Below, piece after piece: positions 1 through 7,650 of a stretch of 64,000 nt of DNA. Location of the stretch: assembly GCA_963664365.1 (NCBI GenBank), contig OY761144.1, forward strand, positions 992,001 through 1,056,000, read 5' to 3'. The first letter of the stretch is position 1. Every line of letters begins with the position of its first letter. Origin of the DNA: VXRN01 sp963664365. GTDB taxonomy: Bacteria; Chloroflexota; Dehalococcoidia; Lucifugimonadales; UBA1123. Under the pieces are notes generated by a model, which was given only the letters and a program-made list of their open reading frames with translations, did no database searches and was not told where the DNA came from. The position numbers and the translations under genes were made by a program.

Positions 1-1
1 G

Positions 2-403
2 GGCGCGGACAACGAGGCGGTTCGCACGCTGCCCGGAATGACTTCTCGCAAGCGTGTGCTGCCCACCCAAAACTCTGCCACCGCCAACCGGGGAGGCACG
101 TTGAGCGCATCATACGAGGAGCAGATAGAAAGCTACAGAATCGTTACCGGCACGCCGGACACGGTGATCCCGAAGATCCGGCACGTTCTGGAGGAACTGA
201 GGCCCGGCAGCGTGTTCTTCTGGGACGGCGACGGCGCGATGACCCACGAAGACCAGATGCGAAGCCTTCGTCTCATGGGCGAATACGTCCTCCCCGCCGT
301 GCGCGAGATCGCCGACGAACTGGAACTCCCCAGCCCGTTCGACGTAAACCCGGCCACCGGTCAGCCATTCGACGAGCAGCCGGCAGAAGCGGTCGAGGAC
401 TGA
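2..403 (+). CDS. Luciferase-like flavin monooxygenase, C-terminal part
   Basis: The reading frame is open from base 2, so the gene starts before the window and only its last 133 residues are seen. The tail holds a Y-R-I-V-x-G-T-P-D segment followed by alternating helix, as in the C-terminus of LLM-class flavin-dependent oxidoreductases, where the GTPDTV turn precedes the last helices of the TIM barrel. Known members use FMNH2 or F420 and oxygen to open or hydroxylate organic substrates. The substrate cannot be told from this fragment. The ATG at 38 lies inside the domain and is probably not the true start. Confidence 0.6.
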   Translation, partial: GADNEAVRTLPGMTSRKRVLPTQNSATANRGGTLSASYEEQIESYRIVTGTPDTVIPKIRHVLEELRPGSVFFWDGDGAMTHEDQMRSLRLMGEYVLPAVREIADELELPSPFDVNPATGQPFDEQPAEAVED

Positions 404-421
404 ATGTCTGTTGTCAGACGG

Positions 422-1183
422 TTAGCCAAGTCGTCGCGTCAGGCAGCAAGGGAGATAACACGAGGCCCTGACCCTGTTACTGGTGAGGTGCAGCAGCCCG
501 TGCATCCGGCCCCTATCGTCTTGATCAAACTTTGGCAGCATCCTGTCGAACATCAAGGTATGACCGGACTCGTACCTCCCATATACTCCATTCGATATGA
601 GATCAGAGACTTGGAGCATACGACTATTCTGGGATAGCCTGAAGAACGGAATATCAACTAAGTTCTTGATCGCCCCCCACTGAGTGCCTTCCGCGGCCAG
701 TTGTCTCAAAACTACCTCGAGCCGCTTCTGATCACTTGAGTGTGCGATGACGACCAAACCCAAGTGTTGCTGGATCTGTTCTTGGTTTCTTCGTCCTAGG
801 AACTGGTCGAAGCGAGACAGCATCTGCTCCAACGCTCGCTCATACTGGTCTTCGCCTTCGGATAGGTATGACTTCTCAATCACGACAGCGAAGAATGTTC
901 CGCGGATTGTGATTGCGACATCTCGGAGGCGATTGAGCAGTTGCTTCCTCTCTGTCTGGTCTAGTCGGTCAAACGGAGGACTGATCTTGTTACCGTCTTG
1001 ACGGTGCAGTTCAGAGGCGTGGAAATGCACACTTTCGTCAACGTCTGGCAGATACTCTGACTGAAGACGGTCTAACTGAGTCTTAGCCCACGCGATATCA
1101 GTCTCAAGTACGGCAACGCCCGCCAACACAAAGTGGCGGGCGCTTGAATGAGTTCCCGACTCATCAAGATACAATAGGTACAT
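422..1183 (-). CDS. DUF3800 family protein
   Basis: The protein begins with a YLLYLDESGTH segment, the hallmark of DUF3800, followed by FVLAGVAV and, near residue 70, an HFHASEL motif. DUF3800 proteins are predicted to have an RNase H-like fold with acidic residues at the DES motif. Their role is unknown, though many lie near defence or mobile genes. I chose the ATG at 1183 because the conserved strand starts at once; an upstream in-frame start at 1243 would add 20 unconserved residues. Base composition is lower in GC than its neighbours, which fits acquisition. It stands alone, convergent with the flavin monooxygenase gene. Confidence 0.6.
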   Translation of the reverse strand: MYLLYLDESGTHSSARHFVLAGVAVLETDIAWAKTQLDRLQSEYLPDVDESVHFHASELHRQDGNKISPPFDRLDQTERKQLLNRLRDVAITIRGTFFAVVIEKSYLSEGEDQYERALEQMLSRFDQFLGRRNQEQIQQHLGLVVIAHSSDQKRLEVVLRQLAAEGTQWGAIKNLVDIPFFRLSQNSRMLQVSDLISNGVYGRYESGHTLMFDRMLPKFDQDDRGRMHGLLHLTSNRVRASCYLPCCLTRRLG

Positions 1184-1314
1184 CTTGATTAACTGAACCG
1201 GATCCTCAATCTGTAAGTGGCCGAGCGTGGGAGCGTTCCCCACAGCGAACCTGATATCAAGTGGTCCTCCCAGCCCATCTACATAGTAAGGCTACCATGG
1301 AGTTCTGTCAACGC

Positions 1315-2211
1315 CTACCTCCCCAACCGCCTCATCTGGTCCACGATGTCCAGCCCGACCCTCTCGCTCCACGCCGCCAGTAACTGGTTCGTAATCGGAC
1401 CGGGGACTTCACCGCCGATTTGCCGGTTGTCAACGCGACCGACCGGCAGGATGCAAAACGGCGTACTGGTGAAGAATGCCTCGTCCGCCGTGTATAGATC
1501 ATAGGGCTGGAGGTCGTCCTCCAGCGTCGGTATTCCGAGCCTATCGGCGATCTCGAGCGCGGTCATCCGGGATACACCTTGTAGCGTGCTGGTGTCTCTG
1601 GGCGTTCGCAGCGTGCCGTCCGTGACTATCATGAAGTTCGCGCCCGTGCCCTCGCTCACGTTGCCGTCGGCGTCCAGCAGGACCGGCAGGGCATCCGGAT
1701 CGACATCCTCCGCCTCCAGCTCCGCGAGCACGAAGTTCATCCGGCTATAGTGCTTGACCTTCGGGTCGAGGCTCTGAGGCGAGTATGCGCGAGTCTTGGG
1801 GATGACGGCGTGTGCGCCAATGTCGTAGGCCGGGGCCCATTTGGGCGCGCCAAGCGGAGAGAGCCAGATCGAGACGTTGGGCGGCGTATCTCTGCGCGGA
1901 CCGGCGCCGCCTGTGACTATCTGCGTGATCAAGTAGTCGTCGTTTAGACTGCGCCTGAGCTCCTCGTTTCGAGCCACGACCTCAAGCGTCAGCCGCTCCA
2001 TTTCGTCTATCGTCAGGCCGGGGTCGAGCCTCACGTACTTGAGCGACCTGTACAGCCTGACGAGATGATCGCGCAGCCTGAACACGGTCCCGTTGAACGT
2101 CCTGGACGTGTCGAACACCACGTCTCCGAACTTGAAGCCACGGTCGTTCATGCTGATCGTGGCTTTGTCTCGTTCGACGTACTCGCCGTTGAGCCAGATC
2201 TGGTAGTCCAT
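1315..2211 (-). CDS. Class IV PLP aminotransferase (branched-chain or D-amino-acid type)
   Basis: This 298-residue protein has the fold-type IV layout: an N-terminal WLNGEYV strand, the DRGFKFGDVVFDTSR loop at about 23-37, the likely PLP lysine at about 153 in VKHYSRMN, and the cofactor-binding EGTGANF loop at 187-193. Family members transaminate branched-chain amino acids or D-alanine, or lyse aminodeoxychorismate. The length is right for a complete enzyme. Sequence alone does not separate ilvE from D-amino-acid transaminase. No biosynthetic partner genes lie nearby, so a catabolic role is plausible. Confidence 0.8.
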   Translation of the reverse strand: MDYQIWLNGEYVERDKATISMNDRGFKFGDVVFDTSRTFNGTVFRLRDHLVRLYRSLKYVRLDPGLTIDEMERLTLEVVARNEELRRSLNDDYLITQIVTGGAGPRRDTPPNVSIWLSPLGAPKWAPAYDIGAHAVIPKTRAYSPQSLDPKVKHYSRMNFVLAELEAEDVDPDALPVLLDADGNVSEGTGANFMIVTDGTLRTPRDTSTLQGVSRMTALEIADRLGIPTLEDDLQPYDLYTADEAFFTSTPFCILPVGRVDNRQIGGEVPGPITNQLLAAWSERVGLDIVDQMRRLGR

Positions 2212-2234
2212 GATCGGGCGCTCCTTGTACCTCT

Positions 2235-2519
2235 TTACAACTCTGTCCTCACCCGATCGAATAGGGACTCCCTGATACCGTCAATCAGACCTTCGAGCCG
2301 CGCCAAGCGTCGGTCCATGTCCGACACGCGATTCTCCAACTCTGATACGCGATTTCACAAACTTGCTACTTGGGCTTCCAAGCCTGACACGCGGTTTTCC
2401 AAACTGGATATGCGGTCTTCCAAGCGTTCCAAACGCTTGTTGAGTATGTTGAATAATGCTAAGTTCAGCGCCGCCAACGCGACGCCGACGGTGATGATCC
2501 CGATCAACTCTGGTGTCAT
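2235..2519 (-). pseudogene. Membrane-anchored coiled-coil protein split by an in-frame stop
   Basis: A strong AGGAGGT site precedes the ATG at 2519 and overlaps the stop of the carboxyltransferase gene upstream. The product starts with MTPELIGI, a hydrophobic helix to about residue 25, then a heptad coiled coil with repeats such as LENRVSGLE. A TGA at 2355-2357 ends it after 54 residues. Past that codon the same frame continues with NRVSELENRV, then RLARLEGLIDGIRESLF and a TAA at 2235-2237. The heptad phase runs through the stop, so a Glu codon seems to have been lost. It could be a pseudogene, a natural truncation, a read-through product or a sequence error. Confidence 0.6.
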
Positions 2520-2530
2520 GTCTATACCTC

Positions 2531-4132
2531 CTACGGCCTCACCGCCCGCTTGGGACGCTGCGCCAGCTTGTGCAGTAACGGCTGCGCCAGCTTGACGAAC
2601 CGGCAGGCCAGCGCGCGAGTGTCGCGCGGATCTATCAGATCGACCACGTCGCCCTTGTACGCGGCCCTGAACGGCGACCTGAACTTGAGCAGCCGGTTCT
2701 CTATCATTTCGCGGTGCGCCTCCGGGTCGGGCGCGTTTTCGATCTCGCGCCGGTAAGCCGCCGCGACGCCGCCCTCTATCGGGATCCCTCCCCACTCGCC
2801 GGCGGGCCAGCCAAAGCGCAGGTTCAGACCGTCGGGATGGCCGAGGCTGTGTGGAGCGTCGGCTGCGACTCCATACGCCTTGCGCACGTTGAACTCGATC
2901 TTGGGCACGTCCGCCTCCGCGCTCGCTATGAGCGCCCTCACTCCGCGCCGCATCGTCGCCTTGCGCTCGGCGTGCGAGCCGAGCATGAAGCCTGGCATAT
3001 CCAGGAATATGACGACCGGCAGGTTGAACGCGTCGCACAGATCGACGAAGTGCGCGTACTTCTCCGCCGCCCAGCCGTCCATAGCCCCGGCAAGAGATCG
3101 CGGATCGCTTCCGACGACGCCCACGCTGTACCCGTCCAACCTGGCAAACCCGGTTATGACCGCGCTGCCCCAATGCCGCCGCATCTCGAAGAACTCCCCG
3201 TTGTCCACCACCAGCTTGATCAACTTGCGCGGGTCGTAGCTCCGTTTTCGGTTGGTCGGAATGATGTTCAGAAGCTCTTCCGGTCGGCGGTCGGGAGGGT
3301 CGCCAGTCTCGACACGCGCCGCAACGTCGTTGGTGGTGTTGGGCACGTACGATATGAACGTCTTGAGTTGCTCGAACGCGTCCTCCTCATCCTCGGCCTC
3401 ATTGTCCACCTGGCCGCTGTCGTGAACGTGCATCTTGTAGCCGCCGAGCTCTTCCTTGTCCAGCATCTCACCGATGGCGCGGCGCACGACGGGCGGGCCA
3501 GATGGGAATATCTGCGACTGTCCCTTGATCATGACGGTGAAATGGGACATCAGCGCGAACGCCGCCGGCGCTCCCGCCACCGACCCCATCACTCCCGCCG
3601 CGACGGGTACGCAACGCAGCAGTTCCACGTGCCGCCACCAGAGGTCGCCGCCGGGCAGGCCCATGTGACCCGACGCCTCGTCGGACTTCGAGCTATGCCC
3701 GACGCCTTCGACAAGCTGTATGTACGGGATGCCGTACTGTATAGCGAGCGGCTGAGTGAACTGGCGCGGGCTCTTGTGGACGTTGTGCGGACTGCCGCCC
3801 GATATCGTGAAATCATCGCCACCGATGGCGACCGGACGCCCGTCGACCTCCGCCAGCCCCATCACGTACGCGCCGGGCGTGAAGCCTATTATGTTGCCCT
3901 CGTCGTCGAAGTCGGCCGCTCCCACCATAGGCCCCGCTTCCATGAAACTGCCCGGATCCACCATCTTCTCGATGCGCTCGCGGACGGTGTAGCGTCCGCC
4001 GTCGTGCTGACGCTTGACGCGCTCCGGCCCGCCGAGCTCCTTGGCTAGACCTCTGACATACTCGATGTCTTCTATGGCCTTTTCCCAACTGTCGCCGGGC
4101 TTCCAGTTCTGTCGGGTCAGGTCAACGGGCAT
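2531..4132 (-). CDS. Acyl-CoA carboxylase carboxyltransferase subunit
   Basis: The 533-residue product matches the carboxyltransferase family of propionyl-CoA and methylcrotonyl-CoA carboxylase beta chains and methylmalonyl-CoA decarboxylase alpha chains. An N-terminal crotonase-like domain carries RERIEKMVDPGSF and the VEGVGHSSKSDEASGH region. A C-terminal domain carries VVGSDPRSLAGAMD and FLDMPGFMLGS. These enzymes move carboxyl groups between biotin and an acyl-CoA. No biotin carboxylase or carrier gene is in the window, so the partner must be elsewhere. Acyl-CoA specificity cannot be read from the sequence. Confidence 0.85.
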   Translation of the reverse strand: MPVDLTRQNWKPGDSWEKAIEDIEYVRGLAKELGGPERVKRQHDGGRYTVRERIEKMVDPGSFMEAGPMVGAADFDDEGNIIGFTPGAYVMGLAEVDGRPVAIGGDDFTISGGSPHNVHKSPRQFTQPLAIQYGIPYIQLVEGVGHSSKSDEASGHMGLPGGDLWWRHVELLRCVPVAAGVMGSVAGAPAAFALMSHFTVMIKGQSQIFPSGPPVVRRAIGEMLDKEELGGYKMHVHDSGQVDNEAEDEEDAFEQLKTFISYVPNTTNDVAARVETGDPPDRRPEELLNIIPTNRKRSYDPRKLIKLVVDNGEFFEMRRHWGSAVITGFARLDGYSVGVVGSDPRSLAGAMDGWAAEKYAHFVDLCDAFNLPVVIFLDMPGFMLGSHAERKATMRRGVRALIASAEADVPKIEFNVRKAYGVAADAPHSLGHPDGLNLRFGWPAGEWGGIPIEGGVAAAYRREIENAPDPEAHREMIENRLLKFRSPFRAAYKGDVVDLIDPRDTRALACRFVKLAQPLLHKLAQRPKRAVRP

Positions 4133-4158
4133 TCTGTCCTCCGTCTAGTGCTGCGGTC

Positions 4159-4602
4159 TCAGCCAATGTCGCGCGCTCTGCGCCAAAGATACGTGCCGGT
4201 CGCTCCCATCACCAGTACTTGCAATGGGTTGATGAACGCCCACCACTCCAGGTGAATCAGGAAGACGACTTCCGGCTCGTTTTGGGGGAACAGGGTATAG
4301 AACGCGTTCCAGTAGAACCAGAGCGTGAACAGGACGGACGCGAAGAAGGCGAGGTTGACTTCCAGGTATCGGCGCGTAATCGTCCCGACCGCTCCGCTGC
4401 CCTCTCCGTGAAACTCGATCATGCGGTGCAGGTTGGCTGTCATCATGGTCGCGACGGCAACGAGCAGAAACCAGTTCAGGAACCGCCACACGGGGTAGAT
4501 CCCGGAACTGTTGTCGAACAGCCCGGTGGCGACCCAGTTCACGCCCGCGGCAGTCGCCATGAGAACGAGGTAGGCGCCCGCGACTTGTGTCAGTGTTTTC
4601 AT
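4159..4602 (-). CDS. Four-helix membrane protein, paralogue A
   Basis: This 147-residue protein shows about four hydrophobic segments, near residues 5-27, 37-55, 85-103 and 122-140. It shares RRYLEVN, LWFYWN-FYTL-P-NEPE and the motif HLEWWAF with the next gene upstream, so the two are tandem paralogues. The conserved tryptophans and the His-Leu-Glu-Trp-Trp stretch between helices are striking. I do not recognise the family. The pair lies between the enolase-family gene and the carboxyltransferase gene on the same strand, which suggests one transcript, but no function follows from that. Confidence 0.6.
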   Translation of the reverse strand: MKTLTQVAGAYLVLMATAAGVNWVATGLFDNSSGIYPVWRFLNWFLLVAVATMMTANLHRMIEFHGEGSGAVGTITRRYLEVNLAFFASVLFTLWFYWNAFYTLFPQNEPEVVFLIHLEWWAFINPLQVLVMGATGTYLWRRARDIG

Positions 4603-4629
4603 CGTCCGTGTCTCCGGCTTGCGCCGCGC

Positions 4630-5127
4630 TTAGTCGGCGGACTTGGACGAGCGCCACAAGTAGAACGCCGTCGCGCCCGCTATGATCGTGGTCATCGGAT
4701 CGACGAACGCCCACCACTCCAAATGTATGAGCGCGACCGTCTCCGGCTCGTTTTCGGGATAGAGCGTGTAGAACCAGTTCCAGTAGAACCAGAGCGCGAG
4801 GAGTATCGTCGAGTAGAACATGGCGTTGACTTCGAGATACTTCCGCGAGACGGGTTCGTCTTCGTCGCCGACCTTGAGGTGGTACTTGCGCAGCGAGTTC
4901 GTCGCCAGCACGATCAGGACGGCGAGGGCCATGAGCGCGTCTATCATCAGCCACACGCCCAACTCGCCAGACTGCCCCTTGGTGAAGAACGTGAGTATGT
5001 TCAAGTCGTTGAGGTAGGTGAGAACTGCCGCGCTGTCCGTTATGAACAGCGTCAGCAAGAAGTATGCGGCGACTATCACCGCCACCGCTCCGCAGTACAC
5101 GGCGCCGACCCGTTTGAGTATGTTCAT
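4630..5127 (-). CDS. Four-helix membrane protein, paralogue B
   Basis: The product has 165 residues and about four membrane segments (near 8-28, 58-77, 105-124, 142-158). It repeats the features of its downstream neighbour: RKYLEVN, LWFYWNWFYTLYP-NEPE and HLEWWAFVDP. A charged loop with DEDEPVS separates the second and third helices and is longer than in paralogue A. The genes are 27 bases apart, so co-expression is likely. Unequal loop length with a conserved core suggests that the two could form a heteromer. That is inference; no known family was recognised. Confidence 0.6.
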   Translation of the reverse strand: MNILKRVGAVYCGAVAVIVAAYFLLTLFITDSAAVLTYLNDLNILTFFTKGQSGELGVWLMIDALMALAVLIVLATNSLRKYHLKVGDEDEPVSRKYLEVNAMFYSTILLALWFYWNWFYTLYPENEPETVALIHLEWWAFVDPMTTIIAGATAFYLWRSSKSAD

Positions 5128-5163
5128 TTGCCTCTCCTCTCTGGGAAATGCCCCCTCTGTCCC

Positions 5164-6327
5164 CTACTCCACCTCTACCCGCTTCACCACCGCCTCGTCC
5201 AACTCGATTCCAAGCCCCGGTCCGGTCGGCGGGATGATGAACCCGTCCTCGAACACCAGCGGCTCCTTGAAGATGACCTTGTGCAGCGGCCCCTGGTTCG
5301 CCTCTTGGATGAGGAAGTTGGGCGAGCAGGTGTCTATCTGGATGGCCGCCGACGCGGCGATCGGCCCGCACGCCATGTGCGGCGCGATCATCGCGTAGTG
5401 CGCCTCCGCTATGGCCGCGATCTTCTTCGCCTCCATGATGCCCCCGCACTGACCGACGTCTAGCTGGATGATCTGCGCCGCCTGCTTTTCCAGAACGTTC
5501 GAGAACTCGTACTTGGTGACGAGGCGCTCGCCCGTCGCTATCGGGATGCTGGTGTGCGCCGCGACCCGCGCCATCTCCTCGACGTTCTCCAGCGGCACAG
5601 GCTCCTCGAACCAGAACGGGTGATACGGCTCCAGGTAGTCCGCCACCCTGATCGCGCTGTACGTCGTTAGCTGGCCGTGCGTCCCGATGCCGACCTCCAA
5701 CCTGTTCCCGACCGCGTTCCTGATGCTCTCGAATATCTTCCCGGCGTACTCGATCTCCCATAGGGGAATGTCGCGCGGAATCGGATAGAGCGGCTGGAAC
5801 GGGTCCAGCTTGCATGCCGTGTTGCCCTCTTCCAGAAGTTGCTGCGCTATCTCCCCAGCCTTCTCCGGGTCTTCGCGGAAGCCGCCCTCCGGCATGTAGG
5901 CATACGCGCGGAGCTTTTCGTGGTACTGCCCGCCCAGCAGATTGTAAATGGGCTGGTTCGCCGCTTTGCCGACGATGTCCCACAGCGCAATCTCGATCGC
6001 GCTCAACACCGGCGTAAGCTGGAGACTGGGGTGCCGGAAGTCGTGCCGGGAGGCGTACATGCTGTCCCAGATCCGCTCGATGTTGAACGGGTTCTGGCCG
6101 ATGACGTGCATACGCGCCATCTCGTCGATCAGGGCGATCTGCGACTTGAGGTCGCCCAGCCTGTCCGAGTATGTGTTTCCGGTGATCCTCTCACCGAGTC
6201 CGGTAATGCCCTCGTCCGTCTCCACCTCGACGAACAGCAAGTACCGACCTCCCCAGTACCTGGCGCTGCCGTCCACCATCAGGGGTTGATTCTCAACGAC
6301 CGTAGTCCTAACGTCTGTGACTTTCAC
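5164..6327 (-). CDS. Enolase-superfamily enzyme (mandelate racemase/muconate lactonizing type)
   Basis: The 387-residue product has the capping domain with GERITGNTY and the MR/MLE barrel: ALWDIVGKAANQPIYNLLGG, FWFEEPVP, TGERLVTKYEF, QLDVGQCGG and APHMACGPI. These fit the galactonate dehydratase-like branch, where a His on the HG motif and a distal His act on sugar acids. The start is GTG behind AGGAGG. The first metal ligand, normally Asp two residues before the HG motif, is Gly here (VGIGTHGQL), while the two Glu ligands remain. Activity may therefore differ from the usual acid-sugar dehydration. Confidence 0.8.
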   Translation of the reverse strand: MKVTDVRTTVVENQPLMVDGSARYWGGRYLLFVEVETDEGITGLGERITGNTYSDRLGDLKSQIALIDEMARMHVIGQNPFNIERIWDSMYASRHDFRHPSLQLTPVLSAIEIALWDIVGKAANQPIYNLLGGQYHEKLRAYAYMPEGGFREDPEKAGEIAQQLLEEGNTACKLDPFQPLYPIPRDIPLWEIEYAGKIFESIRNAVGNRLEVGIGTHGQLTTYSAIRVADYLEPYHPFWFEEPVPLENVEEMARVAAHTSIPIATGERLVTKYEFSNVLEKQAAQIIQLDVGQCGGIMEAKKIAAIAEAHYAMIAPHMACGPIAASAAIQIDTCSPNFLIQEANQGPLHKVIFKEPLVFEDGFIIPPTGPGLGIELDEAVVKRVEVE

Positions 6328-6343
6328 CTCGGCCTCCTTTGCT

Positions 6344-6760
6344 TCAGGCTCGCTCGAACACCTCTATCGGGTTGCCCTCCGGGTCCACGACCATCGAAAC
6401 CCTGATATTCAGGCCCGGCGTCAACCCCGGCTGCGCCGGACTTCCTGGCCCCATCAGAGCGTCGGGGAATCCTGCCGCCTCGAGCTCCTGGCCCGTCTTC
6501 TCGATGCTGTCCAGCCACAGGCAGAAATGCGTGATGCCGGAGCGCTTGTTCCTGTCCGGGTCGTCCGGGTACTCCTCCGGGTCTTCCCACTCGAACAGTT
6601 CCAAGATCATCTTCTCGGTTCCGAAGTACGCCTTGTTGAACTTCACCGGCATCCGGTACTCCTCGCTGATGAACGGCATACCCAGACCCTCCCCGTAGAA
6701 CTTCTTGGCGAGCTCCAGATCCTTCACCCAGAGCATAACGTGATTGAAGTCGGTGAACAT
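6344..6760 (-). CDS. VOC-family (glyoxalase/dioxygenase fold) protein
   Basis: The chosen ATG at 6760 follows a GAGGAG site and gives 138 residues that start FTDFNHVMLWVKDLELAKKFY, the first strand and helix of a VOC module. A second module starts near GITHFCLWLDSIE and ends at VDPEGNPIEVFE. His near residue 6, His in GITHF and Glu in IEVFE are the usual metal ligands. VOC enzymes include glyoxalase I, epimerases and extradiol dioxygenases; the substrate is not evident. It sits 16 bases upstream of the enolase-family gene on the same strand and may feed the same pathway. Confidence 0.75.
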   Translation of the reverse strand: MFTDFNHVMLWVKDLELAKKFYGEGLGMPFISEEYRMPVKFNKAYFGTEKMILELFEWEDPEEYPDDPDRNKRSGITHFCLWLDSIEKTGQELEAAGFPDALMGPGSPAQPGLTPGLNIRVSMVVDPEGNPIEVFERA

Positions 6761-7257
6761 GCGGCATCTCCTCGATTGTTTTGTTTGCGATGCGATTTTA
6801 GGACACTGCCACTCTGGACGCAATAGACCACACCGAACCGAACCGAAATCCGCCACCTAACGGCCGGATGCCCGTAGGGGCCAAAATCCTCCACGAAATC
6901 GCCGGACGTCCGTAGAGGCATCCCCGGCGCCTACCCTGTCATTCCTCTGAAAATAGCCCAATGAACCAAGCAGCCAAAGTCCCCTCTCCCAAGTCTGGGA
7001 GAGGGTTAGGGTGAGGGTTGAGAATCTGGAACTAAGCCATTTTCATCTTCCATGGTGCCGGTGGCAACCGGCATGGACAATTGCTATGAAAATAGGTCGA
7101 TGAGCCAAGTAGCCAAAGTCCTCTCTCCCAAGTTTGGGAGAGGGCTAGGGTGAGGGAGACACGCCCGCCTACTAACTTGGGACAGTCTCAGGGTAGAATA
7201 TGAACATTGACAAGATGACCCGGAGTCGTCTCTTACGTTGGAATGGAGGGCTTCAAC
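6761..7257 (+). repeat. Gene-free stretch with G-rich palindromic repeats
   Basis: This stretch carries dispersed repeats rather than genes. At 6981-7020 and again at 7120-7158 stands a palindrome of CCCTCTCCC with GGGAGAGGG, followed by TTAGGGTGAGGG-type sequence. Each copy is preceded by a shared block with AGCCAAAGTC, and the same block returns at 9412-9489. Two shorter sequences, around 6842-6880 and 6886-6920, match sequences at 41241-41273 and 43222-43256 built on the core CGTCCGGCGATTTG. No promoter for the small downstream gene is clear. Confidence 0.6.
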
Positions 7258-7476
7258 ATGCTGTACGAGCGATACGTCCGTAGATTGGATCGAGAAGCCC
7301 GCGAGGTTGGCCGAGAAGAGGGCCGAGTAGAGGGACGCGAGATGGGCCGAGAGGTTGGACGCGAAGAGGGACGAGTAGAGGGCCGAGAAGAAGGCCGCGG
7401 CCAGGTACTCGACCTCCTTGACGAAGACACCCGAAAGGTCATCGAGCGCAAGCTCAGCCACAACCCCGACGACTAG
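7258..7476 (+). CDS. Small charged protein with RE-G repeats
   Basis: The ATG at 7258 is favoured over the in-frame ATG at 7243 because the GGAGG at 7245-7249 lies 8 bases before it. The 72-residue product is nearly all charged: after MLYERYVRRLDREA come about eight GRE or GRVE units, then a C-terminal helix with VLDLLDEDTRKVIERKL. Such sequence is likely a long single helix or coil. It resembles the C-terminal tails of Rpn/PD-(D/E)XK transposase-like proteins, so it may be a relic of one. I do not assign a function. The gene at 50051 has a similar N-terminal style. Confidence 0.45.
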   Translation: MLYERYVRRLDREAREVGREEGRVEGREMGREVGREEGRVEGREEGRGQVLDLLDEDTRKVIERKLSHNPDD

Positions 7477-7574
7477 GACACTCCATCCTTACACACTACA
7501 CCCCCTAAACTTATGTTACACCGTCTGGCGCTCGACGGGCCTTCCGCACTTGTAGCAGTCGGGACGTCCCCCCC

Positions 7575-7604
7575 TTGACACGAACCGCCGTTCCCTAATA
7601 TCAT
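7575..7604 (+). promoter_or_regulatory. Promoter of the primase gene
   Basis: TTGACA at 7575-7580 is separated by 18 bases from TATCAT at 7599-7604, a good sigma70-type match. The start codon of the primase gene follows 47 bases after the -10 box. GGTG at 7638-7641 may serve as a weak ribosome site. Confidence 0.5.
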
Positions 7605-7650
7605 AGAGTACATCGGTTCCCTGACACTCCAACCCAAAGGTGATAAGACC

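Noticed and set aside
404..637. Open frame after the flavin monooxygenase
   Set aside because: It overlaps the end of the DUF3800 gene on the other strand and has no domain or ribosome site.
2714..4048. Open frame of 444 codons opposite the carboxyltransferase gene
   Set aside because: Low-complexity Arg/His/Val composition and no motif; the opposite strand has a clear enzyme.
7505..7517. 13-base match CTAAACTTATGTT upstream of the primase and at the start of the accessory gene
   Set aside because: The match is short, the positions relative to the promoters differ, and the flanks do not align, so chance cannot be excluded.
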